Shown here piece by piece: positions 1 through 6,544 of a stretch of 9,347 bases of DNA. Every line of letters begins with the position of its first letter. Position 1 is the first letter of the stretch. The stretch is from Candidatus Altarchaeum sp. CG2_30_32_3053 (GTDB lineage Archaea; Altiarchaeota; Altiarchaeia; Altiarchaeales; Altiarchaeaceae), in NCBI GenBank assembly GCA_001873845.1, contig MNZY01000129.1, positions 1-9,347 on the forward strand, in the 5' to 3' direction. Position numbers and translations under genes: made by a program. A model generated the notes under the pieces. It saw only the letters and a program-made list of their open reading frames with translations. It made no database searches and had not been told where the DNA came from.

Positions 1-36
1 TACTCTCTTTTCAATTAGCAACAATTTTTCCATCAT
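1..36 (-). CDS. Possible start of the next operon gene (partial, runs off the window)
   Basis: Two adjacent ATG codons at 36-34 and 33-31 open a frame that stays open to the window edge (MMEKLLLIEKRV, 12 residues). It begins 74 nt beyond the cbiB stop on the same strand, so it could be the next gene of the operon. Twelve residues are too few to identify a family, and an open frame this short can occur by chance. A competing ATG at 43-41 in another frame stops after nine codons. Confidence 0.25.
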   Translation of the reverse strand, partial: MMEKLLLIEKRV

Positions 37-48
37 AAACCATTAAAA

Positions 49-66
49 TAATTAAAATTTTAATTA
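49..66. repeat. 18-bp perfect AT palindrome downstream of cbiB
   Basis: TAATTAAAATTTTAATTA is a perfect self-complementary sequence 45 nt past the cbiB stop. It contains only A and T and has no loop, so as RNA it would be a weak hairpin. It could be a transcript end or a protein site, but such palindromes also arise by chance in DNA this AT-rich. Confidence 0.3.
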
Positions 67-110
67 AATTAATGGCCTACTTCTATTTGCTACTCAACCC
101 ATAACCATCA

Positions 111-1100
111 TTAACACTCTATGAAAAATTTTAAAATTATTCCGGCTAATACTGCCAAAACAGACACAGTAAAACATATATCTACACATTTCTTTATTAA
201 AAATTTCTCAACCTTTGCATTATCCTCGCCAATTTCCTCTCTGCACTTTTTCTTACCGTTCGGATATACATAACATCCACCTAATTTTATTCCCAATGCC
301 CCGGACATTGCCGCCTCGCTTATTCCAGCATTTGGTGATTCATGTTTTCTCCCGTCCCTCTTCATTATTTTTAAACTGTTTCTTCCGTTATGTTGTAAAA
401 TTTCCGCTGCAATACAAATCAGAATTCCCGTTATTCGTGCAGGAATGAAATTTAAAACATCATCCAACTTTGCAGAAAACCATCCGAAATTTATATATCT
501 TTCAGTTTTGTATCCCACCATCGCATCAAGTGTATTTGCCGCTCTGTATCCGATTGCCATTACGGGACCTCCGATAATCAAATAAAACAATGGAGCAACA
601 ACGCTATCATTTAAATTTTCTGCTGTGCTTTCTATTGTTGACTTTACAATATGCCCTTCATCTAAATTTTTTGTATCTCTGGTTACGATCTTTGCCAGAT
701 TTTTTCTGGCAACGACTAATGAATTTTTATCCAGTGCCTTAAATATGTCGTCTGCTGCGTTAATCAGTTCCCTGATAGTAAATGAAGTATAAGCAATATA
801 AACAGATACGAGTATTCCTAGCAACGGATTTAATGCATTTGAAATTTCTATTGCTACATAAGCAAGACACACAGTTATTCCAATTACAGTTACTGCCATT
901 ACAGCACCTTTAAGACGCCTTGCCAGTATGCTCTGTCTGTTATTAGCACCTTTAAGACGCCTTGCCAGTATGCTCTGTCTGTTATTAAATTTATTCTCTG
1001 ATTTTTCAGTCATCCACCCGATTATTCTTACAGGATGGAAAAATTTTTCCGGTTGTCCGAATATCAAATCAGCGAGATAAGAAAGAACAAGAATAAACAC
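111..1100 (-). CDS. cbiB: Adenosylcobinamide-phosphate synthase CbiB/CobD
   Basis: CbiB is an integral membrane enzyme that couples adenosylcobyric acid to (R)-1-amino-2-propanol or its phosphate, giving adenosylcobinamide (phosphate) late in B12 synthesis or salvage. The family's N-terminal signature is visible at residues 11-28 (DLIFGQPEKFFHPVRIIG). Further on are the conserved stretches STAENLNDSVVAPLFY and YRAANTLDAMVGYKTERY, and then SPNAGISEAAMSGALGIKLGG. Several hydrophobic membrane segments are present. The start is a GTG at 1100-1098: it puts the signature at the expected distance, and an in-frame stop lies 24 nt upstream of it with no other start codon between. The gene is 24 nt downstream of the ABC ATPase gene. 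At 329 residues it is slightly long because 14 residues are exactly duplicated (39-52 and 53-66) in the loop after the signature. The rest of the protein looks intact. Confidence 0.95.
   Translation of the reverse strand: MFILVLSYLADLIFGQPEKFFHPVRIIGWMTEKSENKFNNRQSILARRLKGANNRQSILARRLKGAVMAVTVIGITVCLAYVAIEISNALNPLLGILVSVYIAYTSFTIRELINAADDIFKALDKNSLVVARKNLAKIVTRDTKNLDEGHIVKSTIESTAENLNDSVVAPLFYLIIGGPVMAIGYRAANTLDAMVGYKTERYINFGWFSAKLDDVLNFIPARITGILICIAAEILQHNGRNSLKIMKRDGRKHESPNAGISEAAMSGALGIKLGGCYVYPNGKKKCREEIGEDNAKVEKFLIKKCVDICFTVSVLAVLAGIILKFFIEC
903..986. repeat. Exact 42-bp tandem duplication inside cbiB
   Basis: Bases 903-944 and 945-986 are identical, and the first base after the second copy also matches. 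The unit is 42 bp, so the frame is kept and residues NNRQSILARRLKGA appear twice. The absence of any difference between copies suggests a recent event or an assembly artefact. It falls in a short polar, basic loop between the HPVRIIG motif and the next membrane segment. Confidence 0.97.
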
Positions 1101-1102
1101 TT

Positions 1103-1122
1103 TAAAATGTAGTAAAATGTAG
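1103..1122. repeat. 10-bp direct tandem duplication between btuD and cbiB
   Basis: TAAAATGTAG occurs twice in succession (1103-1112 and 1113-1122), filling most of the 24-nt gap between the btuD stop and the cbiB GTG start. It changes the spacing between the two genes. No Shine-Dalgarno-like sequence is visible within it. Confidence 0.9.
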
Positions 1123-1124
1123 AT

Positions 1125-1907
1125 TTAATGTCCGTTTTCCAAAACAGGAATCACATTTATAAAATTTGTTTTTTCTTTGCGGACATTCATTTCAATCCCA
1201 TAAGCCATTTTTATATTCTCTGTTGTAAGCACTTCTTCAGGCATTCCGTTTGCTAAAATTTTTCCATTGCTTAACAACAACAATGTATCACAAAACATTG
1301 CCGCTAAATTTAAATCATGCATGACACAAACAACAGTAATTCCGTTCCTGCTTAAATTCTTTATTAAATTTAATATTTCAATCTGATATCTTATATCAAG
1401 ATTAGAAACCGGCTCATCCAAAAGTAAAATTTTAGGTTCCTGTGCTAGTGCCCTCGCAATAACAACCCTTTGTCTTTCTCCCCCAGACAATTCATTAATA
1501 AATCTGGACTTAAATTTTAACACATTTGTCAATTGCATTGCATTATTAACAATCTCAATGTCCTTCTTACTTTCTCTTTGAAACCGTGAAAGATGTGGAC
1601 TTCTTCCCATAAGAATAATTTCGGACACGAGGAAAGGTATGTTAGATGAATATGACTCTCCCTGTCCGACAAAAGCAATTATCTTTGCAATTTCTTTCAA
1701 GGAGTAAAAATTTATATCTTTTTTTGCAATTAAAATTTCTCCTTTGTATGGCTTTAAAATTTTGCTGATGATTTCGAGCAGGGTACTTTTCCCTGCCCCG
1801 TTCTCGCCGAGGACACCTAAAAAAGCACCTTTTTGCACATCAAAATTTATGTCATCCAAGACCTTTTTACTTTTGTAGTTGAATGATAAATTCCGGACAG
1901 ATATCAT
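1125..1907 (-). CDS. btuD: ABC transporter ATPase, vitamin B12 (BtuD-like)
   Basis: This is the cytoplasmic ATPase that drives import through the neighbouring BtuC-type permease. All nucleotide-binding motifs are intact in the 260 residues: Walker A GENGAGKST (34-42), Q-loop glutamine near 82, signature LSGGERQ (140-146), Walker B ILLLDEP (160-166), D-loop SNLD (168-171) and switch histidine H197. Length and motif set match the FepC/BtuD/FhuC group of siderophore and cobalamin ATPases. Sequence alone does not separate B12 from iron-siderophore or heme transport; the cobO, cbiB and btuF-like neighbours argue for cobamides. The ATG at 1907 is 32 nt downstream of the permease stop. No clear ribosome binding site is seen. 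Confidence 0.92.
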   Translation of the reverse strand: MISVRNLSFNYKSKKVLDDINFDVQKGAFLGVLGENGAGKSTLLEIISKILKPYKGEILIAKKDINFYSLKEIAKIIAFVGQGESYSSNIPFLVSEIILMGRSPHLSRFQRESKKDIEIVNNAMQLTNVLKFKSRFINELSGGERQRVVIARALAQEPKILLLDEPVSNLDIRYQIEILNLIKNLSRNGITVVCVMHDLNLAAMFCDTLLLLSNGKILANGMPEEVLTTENIKMAYGIEMNVRKEKTNFINVIPVLENGH

Positions 1908-1939
1908 TTTTGTTATTGTTTTTGGTTGTTAAAATTTAG

Positions 1940-2950
1940 CTAAAATTCGTATTTTGCCTTTCTCAGCAGATAGAGAAATAAAGGAATTCCGAAAAATGCT
2001 GTTATTACTCCGACAGGTAATTCAACCGGTGGAATGAGCATTCTCGCCAGAATATCCGTTGATAACAAAGCAATTGCACCCAATAAGACAGATACAGGAA
2101 TTAAAATTTTATGATTTGCCCCGAATAAGATGCGAGCAACATGAGGAACAACCAATCCAACAAAACCGATTAATCCGGAAACAGAAACAGCACAGGAAGT
2201 TATCATACTTGTAGAAATGAGTATTATTTTCTTTAAATTCTCTATATCTATTCCCAAATGCTGTGCTGTTTCCTCTCCAAGTAATAACGCATTTAAGTCC
2301 CTGGATAGGAAAAAGGCAATTATCAGAAATACAAAAAAAGGAATAATTACTATTGACACATTTGTCCATTTTGATGATGCCAAACTTCCGAACAGCCATG
2401 CGAGAATTGAATGTACCTGCTCATGTGAAAATATCAAAATGATCATTAGTATTCCTCCAAAAAACATCCCTACAGCAATTCCGGAAAGAAGCAACCGTGT
2501 TGTTGAAATATATTCCTTTGTCTTTGCAATTTCATAAACAATGAATATTTCAATGATCGCCCCGATAAATGCAAAGAGCATTATTGAAACACTAACTCCT
2601 GAAATTATAATACTAATTCCGAAAAGAATTGCTATCGCCGCTCCTGTTCCTGCTCCTGCTGAAATTCCGAGAACATAAGGGTCTGCCATAGGATTCCTAA
2701 ATAATGCCTGTAAAAGAACACCTGCTAATGCAAGGGATGCACCTACAAAAATTCCAGTTATCGCCCTCGGCACACGGATTTCAAAGATTATAAATTTTTC
2801 TGCGGCTGTACCATTTCCAAAAATAATGATGTCAATTACCTTTTCTATTGGAATGTTTGCTGCTCCCTGTGTAACTGAAAATAATAAAACAAAAACCAAA
2901 ATGATAAAAAGGACAGATATAATTCCAAATTTTTTTATAAAGTTGTGCAT
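1940..2950 (-). CDS. btuC: ABC transporter permease, vitamin B12 (BtuC/FecCD family)
   Basis: This is the membrane subunit of a type II importer; two copies would form the translocation path for corrinoid delivered by the BtuF-like protein. The 336 residues contain about ten hydrophobic segments and the usual FecCD landmarks: RVPRAITGIFVGASLALAG (59-77), LLQALFRNPMADPYVLG (79-95), the coupling-helix region GEETAQHLGID (225-235), VSGLIGFVGLVVPHVAR (257-273) and a conserved C-terminal stretch near 311-329. Length is normal for the family. The start lies 8 nt after the stop of the small acidic gene, suggesting translational coupling. As with the ATPase, cobalamin rather than siderophore specificity is inferred from context. 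Confidence 0.93.
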   Translation of the reverse strand: MHNFIKKFGIISVLFIILVFVLLFSVTQGAANIPIEKVIDIIIFGNGTAAEKFIIFEIRVPRAITGIFVGASLALAGVLLQALFRNPMADPYVLGISAGAGTGAAIAILFGISIIISGVSVSIMLFAFIGAIIEIFIVYEIAKTKEYISTTRLLLSGIAVGMFFGGILMIILIFSHEQVHSILAWLFGSLASSKWTNVSIVIIPFFVFLIIAFFLSRDLNALLLGEETAQHLGIDIENLKKIILISTSMITSCAVSVSGLIGFVGLVVPHVARILFGANHKILIPVSVLLGAIALLSTDILARMLIPPVELPVGVITAFFGIPLFLYLLRKAKYEF

Positions 2951-2958
2951 TTCTACGA

Positions 2959-3360
2959 TTATTTCTTAATTTTTTTATCTGAAAGAAGCATTGACAAATA
3001 CAATGCAGAGACCATATCGTTTTGTGCTTTATCAACCTCTTCCCGAGTAAAATTTTTACTGTCTTGCATCTTTAATGTAAAGTCATGAATATCATTAGAA
3101 CAAAGCCGCAATACATGAACTGCCTGTCTTGCAACTATTGTTCTAAATTTAGATGATTCTTCTTCCTCTTCTTCTTCCTCTTCATTTATTCCTTCTTCCT
3201 CTTCTTCTTCCTCTTCATTTATTCCTTCTTCATTTATTCCTTCTTCCTCTTCTTCATCTTCATTTATTCCTTCTTCCTCTTTTTTATCCTTATTCTTATC
3301 TCTATCCTTATCTCTATCCTTATCTCTATCCTTATCTCTATCCTTATTGGTATCATCCAT
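2959..3360 (-). CDS. Small highly charged repeat protein with a conserved C-terminal module
   Basis: I do not recognise this 133-residue protein. It has three parts: a (KDRD)n-type basic/acidic repeat (about residues 6-27), an acidic section of glutamate runs interrupted by GINE at 31, 41, 46 and 57, and a compact C-terminal module from about residue 70 to 133 beginning SSKFRTIVARQAVHVLRL. There is no signal peptide or membrane segment, so it is probably cytoplasmic, with a disordered N-terminus. The C-terminal module shares KF-x-TI and QAV-x2-LR with the frameshifted small gene at 6663-6868, and the underlying DNA is clearly similar too (about 3104-3155 versus 6764-6815). The gene sits 33 nt after the asparagine-synthase-like gene and 8 nt before btuC, so it is almost certainly co-expressed with the importer. 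A regulatory or partner role with BtuC is only a guess. Confidence 0.75.
   Translation of the reverse strand: MDDTNKDRDKDRDKDRDKDRDKNKDKKEEEGINEDEEEEEGINEEGINEEEEEEEEGINEEEEEEEEESSKFRTIVARQAVHVLRLCSNDIHDFTLKMQDSKNFTREEVDKAQNDMVSALYLSMLLSDKKIKK
3154..3279. repeat. Low-complexity Glu-rich / GINE repeat coding region
   Basis: On the plus strand this is an irregular run of TTC/CTC/TCT triplets punctuated by four copies of CATTTATTCC, which encode the GINE motifs on the minus strand. Repeat lengths are uneven. This is typical of sequence that expands and contracts by slippage in multiples of three. Confidence 0.85.
3301..3348. repeat. 12-bp tandem repeat encoding KDRD units
   Basis: TCTATCCTTATC is repeated four times at 3301-3312, 3313-3324, 3325-3336 and 3337-3348, the last with one changed base; a further half unit precedes 3301. 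The copies are otherwise identical and encode alternating Lys-Asp-Arg-Asp on the minus strand. The period keeps the frame, so copy number can vary without breaking the gene. Confidence 0.95.
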
Positions 3361-3393
3361 TTTTATCGTAATATAACGTATGAAATAAATAAA

Positions 3394-4371
3394 TTAAAAA
3401 CCATTCATCGTTCCGCAAATCCTGCAAAATGCTTTTTTGTGTTCAATTCCTATCCCGCATCCTGCACATTTGATTTCATCTTGTTTTGCCTCCTTAACCT
3501 TTCCAAAAATTTCCCTGTAAATTTCATAATAATAAAGATGCTCCTTGTCTCTTATAATTGCTCCGTCGCTTTCTTTGTATTCCGACTTCTTCTTTATAAA
3601 TACCTCGTCGCTGATTTTATTTTCAAATATGTTTGTTAGCAAAGTCGTTCCGCTTCCGTATTCAATAGGTGTCTTTTCTCTCATTATGAATTCTTTGGGA
3701 AGTAAATTTTCATACGCCTTTCTTAAAATCCATTTTCCAACGCTGCCATTTATTTTCACATCATCATCAAGGGAAATCGCATAATTTTTTACTTCTCCGG
3801 AAAGATAAGGTGTCCAGATTTTTATGCCAAAAAACCTTCCCATATCGTTTGAAGAAAAATGCATTGTTTTCCACATATTTTTTGCATAAAATTTCCGTTC
3901 ATCCTTTTTCATTTTTATTAAAAAATCATACCCAAAGAACAATTCATCCGCACCATCACCTGTCATCACACCTCTTACATAGTCCTTTGAAAATTTTAAA
4001 ATTGTATATATTGCGACGCTGTTTCTAATTTCCATCGGGTCAAAGACACCTGAAATTTTTATCGCTTCTCTTAAATTTTTCATTAAAATTTCTTCATCTG
4101 CCTCCAATAAATGATGTTCAATGTTTAAAATCTGACATAATTTCTCAGCATATTCTGCATCAGGGGCGTGATTTCCAAATTTCAGAGTAAATGCCTTAAA
4201 ATTTTTTGTCTTTTTTGCCGCTAAATAAGATAATATTGATGTATCAAGTCCAGCAGACAGTAAAATTCCGTCGCATCCGTCATTTATATCTTTATTCACT
4301 TCTTTTTCCAATAACTTCTTTAATTTTACAATTTCGGTTTCAATCTCCATTTTTTTATATTTAAAATCCAT
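3394..4371 (-). CDS. Asparagine-synthase-like PP-loop ATPase with C-terminal zinc ribbon, no glutaminase domain
   Basis: Family members activate a carboxylate as acyl-AMP and transfer nitrogen to form an amide. A variant PP-loop, SAGLDTS (39-45), is followed by GDGADELFFGY (138-148), a hallmark of the asparagine synthase synthetase domain, and by WTPYLSGEVKNYAISL and the GKWILRKAYENLLPKEFIMREK stretch, of which the LR-A---LP-E---R-K residues are characteristic. The N-terminal Ntn glutaminase domain of AsnB is absent (325 residues versus about 500-600), so nitrogen would come from free ammonia or a partner. The C-terminus carries a four-cysteine zinc ribbon (C302, C305, C316, C319). The ATG at 4371 overlaps the upstream PP-loop gene by 46 nt; a second in-frame ATG at 4350 is also possible. 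Being inside a B12 operon suggests a corrinoid-related substrate, but nothing in the sequence proves it. Confidence 0.85.
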   Translation of the reverse strand: MDFKYKKMEIETEIVKLKKLLEKEVNKDINDGCDGILLSAGLDTSILSYLAAKKTKNFKAFTLKFGNHAPDAEYAEKLCQILNIEHHLLEADEEILMKNLREAIKISGVFDPMEIRNSVAIYTILKFSKDYVRGVMTGDGADELFFGYDFLIKMKKDERKFYAKNMWKTMHFSSNDMGRFFGIKIWTPYLSGEVKNYAISLDDDVKINGSVGKWILRKAYENLLPKEFIMREKTPIEYGSGTTLLTNIFENKISDEVFIKKKSEYKESDGAIIRDKEHLYYYEIYREIFGKVKEAKQDEIKCAGCGIGIEHKKAFCRICGTMNGF

Positions 4372-5015
4372 TTCTTTCCAAATTTTCCCGTATCTGTTTC
4401 TTCTATTTTACTTTCCAGTATTTCTATCTTTTTCTTAAATAATGGCCCATCAATTACAAGCGTGTGAAATTCTCCGTTTTCGCCACACGGACATATACCT
4501 GCTTTTTTTGTATCTCTGATAAAATTTTCTGCTGTTTCCCTATTTATAGTTCTTCCTGGTAAAAATTTTGCGCTGGCAGCACAATTAACAACTATTGCTT
4601 CAAAGCCCTCTGATACAAATTCATGTAAAATTTCTTCCCTGTTCCTTTTCCACAGCGGTTCATAATATTCTATGCACAGGTCCGTACTTTTTTTCTTTAT
4701 CCAGTCCAGGTGACATTCCAGGTCAATATCTCCTACAATCATTCCTGTAATGCATTTGCTTTTTTCCTTTAATTTCAAAACTTCCTCATCAAAGTCATGC
4801 TCATAATTCTCCCATGTTGTAGCCCTTTGAATTAACGGAATTCCAATTGCTTCTGCCTGTGACTTTATTATTTCTCTGTTTAATCCGTGACTTTTCCCGT
4901 CAACTGCAAAATTTAAGAGAAAATGGACCTTCTTGCCTTCGTTCAGGCATTTATATAATGCCAGAGTGATGTCTTTTCCTCCGCTCCACGAACAAAACAT
5001 TATGTTATCTGGCAT
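4326..5015 (-). CDS. Dph6-like (MJ0570 family) PP-loop ATPase
   Basis: This belongs to the ATP_bind_4 / diphthine-ammonia ligase-like family, whose best-known member, Dph6, adenylates and amidates diphthine on elongation factor 2. Family features seen: SWSGGKD at residues 9-15, YYEPLWKRNREEIL (117-130), GFEAIVVNCAA (137-147) and CGENGEFHTLVIDGPLF (177-193). The length of 229 residues is typical. The residue after SGGKD, normally Ser, is Ile16, although Thr17 follows. The SWSGGKDS-type branch also occurs in bacteria, which lack diphthamide, so the Dph6 reaction cannot be assumed here. The gene lies 22 nt after cobO and its 3' end overlaps the next PP-loop gene. That pairing suggests the two proteins are made together and may act on the same pathway. 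Confidence 0.85.
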   Translation of the reverse strand: MPDNIMFCSWSGGKDITLALYKCLNEGKKVHFLLNFAVDGKSHGLNREIIKSQAEAIGIPLIQRATTWENYEHDFDEEVLKLKEKSKCITGMIVGDIDLECHLDWIKKKSTDLCIEYYEPLWKRNREEILHEFVSEGFEAIVVNCAASAKFLPGRTINRETAENFIRDTKKAGICPCGENGEFHTLVIDGPLFKKKIEILESKIEETDTGKFGKKWILNIKKWRLKPKL

Positions 5016-5037
5016 TTTTAAATTTCGTCCTTAAATT

Positions 5038-5598
5038 TTAATATTCTATCCCTTTTCTTCTTTCAACACCTATATTATAGGGATGCTTTATTTTCTCAAT
5101 TTTACTGACATAGTCTGCAACTTCAATAATTTTTTTTAATTTTTCTTCAGAGCATCTTCCCGTAAGAATTAACTCCGTTGTTTCCGGCTTTGAATTGAGC
5201 AAATCAATAATTTCATTATCGCTTAAGTATCCTTCCCTTAAAGAAATTAAAATTTCATCCAAAACCAAAACATCGTAATTTTCACTGTCCATCTTTTCCT
5301 TAATAAAATTTACCGCATTTATACACTCACTTCCAGCATGTTCAAATAGCTCTTTCTTATCTTTATAGGGACTTTCAATTTCACAGTACTTCACAAAATT
5401 ATACATGTTAATTCCTGTTTCTTTTAAAATTTTATAATCTCCTTCAGAATATGGTGGTTTTTCAATATCTTTATGAAAGGAAATCCAGCAAACATTTAAA
5501 TTGTGTGCTTTTGCTCTTATTGCTAATCCGATCGCTGCGGTTGTTTTTCCTTTTCCATCTCCTGTATAAATATGTATCAACCCTTTTGATTTATTCAT
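5038..5598 (-). CDS. cobO: Cob(I)alamin adenosyltransferase, CobO/BtuR/CobA type
   Basis: This cytoplasmic enzyme transfers adenosyl from ATP to reduced corrinoids, making the coenzyme form and trapping imported corrinoid. The 186 residues show the unusual P-loop GDGKGKTT (13-20), VLDEI (112-116), ELILTGR (142-148) and the family's C-terminal signature KIKHPYNIGVERRKGIEY (about 169-186). Length is within the usual 170-200 range. Both ends are complete. The gene lies 21 nt downstream of the radical SAM gene and 22 nt upstream of the Dph6-like gene. In this operon it most likely processes corrinoids brought in by BtuCD and supplies the adenosylated substrate used by CbiB. Confidence 0.95.
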   Translation of the reverse strand: MNKSKGLIHIYTGDGKGKTTAAIGLAIRAKAHNLNVCWISFHKDIEKPPYSEGDYKILKETGINMYNFVKYCEIESPYKDKKELFEHAGSECINAVNFIKEKMDSENYDVLVLDEILISLREGYLSDNEIIDLLNSKPETTELILTGRCSEEKLKKIIEVADYVSKIEKIKHPYNIGVERRKGIEY

Positions 5599-5619
5599 TT
5601 TGCTTCTCTAAGTTTTTGT

Positions 5620-6384
5620 TTAATTTATTTTGGGATATAAACATTTAGCATAATTTATTTTATTTCCTGTTTTCCTACCCCATCGGGATGCGAAAGTATA
5701 TGCCTTCGGAAGTATTTTCTTTACATCGTTAAAGCAGGTCTCTACTTCTTCTTCTGTCGCATTTTGTCCGTAACCACTGTATGAAAGATACCCATCAACC
5801 CTGTATCTTAAATTTTTATTATATTTTGCAATATACTCCGCGATTTTTAAAATTTCTCCGCATTCAACCAGTCCAGGAATGTAAATGGACTCAATCTCAA
5901 TCTTTTCTGCCTGACAAAATTTATCAAAATTTTCAAGTGTTTTTTTATTACTGACTCCCGTATAGGTCTTATGAATTTCATCGTCCAGTGCTTTTATACT
6001 TAATGTTATTTCATCAGCCAAATCAACTATTGTCTCGTCCAGAAGAGAACCATTTGTAACAAGCTTTATCCAAAAGCCCTCGTCTTTTAGTCCTTTCAAT
6101 ATTTTCATGATATTTGGATCTGTTGTTGGTTCATGCCCTCCAAGATACAACTTTTCGGCATCATTATCTTTGAGAATTTTCACAACATCTTTTAAATTTT
6201 GCCTTAATTTTGGTTTATCTGATTCAAGATAAATTTTATTTAAATTTTCTACATCTGACGGCGAGAGGTGACTTTCCCACCCACGCAATCGCACACAGCC
6301 CTTACATTTCCAGTTACAGCCAAGGAAATTTAAGTACGCCGAATTATCCATGAATTGTATGATAAGGTATATGTTTGTTTTCAT
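5620..6384 (-). CDS. Radical SAM protein, pyruvate-formate-lyase-activase-like
   Basis: The CxxxCxxC motif that binds the 4Fe-4S cluster is at C23, C27 and C30 (CNWKCKGC). It is followed by GGHEP (82-86), equivalent to the GGEP motif that contacts S-adenosylmethionine, then LVTNGS (108-113) and TLSIKALDDEIHKTYTGV in the barrel. At 254 residues it has room for the core barrel but no auxiliary cluster domain; apart from the three motif cysteines only scattered single cysteines remain. Overall it resembles PflA/NrdG-type activases and related archaeal radical SAM proteins. No glycyl-radical partner is in the window. As first gene of the cobO-btuCD-cbiB operon it may act on a corrinoid, a lower ligand or a linked precursor, but the substrate is unknown. 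The ATG at 6384 is 48 nt from the nearest hairpin arm of the repeat region upstream. Confidence 0.85.
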   Translation of the reverse strand: MKTNIYLIIQFMDNSAYLNFLGCNWKCKGCVRLRGWESHLSPSDVENLNKIYLESDKPKLRQNLKDVVKILKDNDAEKLYLGGHEPTTDPNIMKILKGLKDEGFWIKLVTNGSLLDETIVDLADEITLSIKALDDEIHKTYTGVSNKKTLENFDKFCQAEKIEIESIYIPGLVECGEILKIAEYIAKYNKNLRYRVDGYLSYSGYGQNATEEEVETCFNDVKKILPKAYTFASRWGRKTGNKINYAKCLYPKIN

Positions 6385-6420
6385 TTTGATTTATCCCGAG
6401 TTTCCCACTCCTGCGTAAAA

Positions 6421-6466
6421 GTTTGGGCGTAATTTTTAAATCCCGAAGATTTAAAAATATCCAAAC
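6421..6466. repeat. Hairpin A of the four-hairpin cluster
   Basis: The arms ATTTTTAAATC (6432-6442) and GATTTAAAAAT (6448-6458) pair perfectly over 11 bp around a 5-nt loop. An outer pairing GTTTGG (6421-6426) with CCAAAC (6461-6466) extends the structure across an internal loop. On the minus strand the loop reads TTCGG. Confidence 0.85.
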
Positions 6467-6478
6467 GATAGTAGGTGA

Positions 6479-6505
6479 TTTTCAAATTCGCAGAGAATTT
6501 GAAAA
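6479..6505. repeat. Hairpin B of the four-hairpin cluster
   Basis: The arms TTTTCAAATTC (6479-6489) and GAATTTGAAAA (6495-6505) form a perfect 11-bp stem with a 5-nt loop (GCAGA on the plus strand). It is followed by GACACGA, as is hairpin C, so B and C form a repeated unit of 34 nt. Confidence 0.88.
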
Positions 6506-6512
6506 GACACGA

Positions 6513-6539
6513 TTTTTGAAATCGTAAAGATTTCAAAAA
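6513..6539. repeat. Hairpin C of the four-hairpin cluster
   Basis: The arms TTTTTGAAATC (6513-6523) and GATTTCAAAAA (6529-6539) form a perfect 11-bp stem with a 5-nt loop (GTAAA on the plus strand). The 11-base string AAAAGACACGA ends both this unit and hairpin B's (6502-6512 and 6536-6546). Confidence 0.88.
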
Positions 6540-6544
6540 GACAC

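Noticed and set aside
2217..2537. Plus-strand 106-codon open frame inside btuC
   Set aside because: It lies antisense to a clear FecCD permease; its composition is that of a shadow frame.
3153..3371. Plus-strand open frame of Leu/Pro/Tyr repeats
   Set aside because: It is the antisense of the E-rich and KDRD repeats of the minus-strand gene, with no start context or family resemblance.
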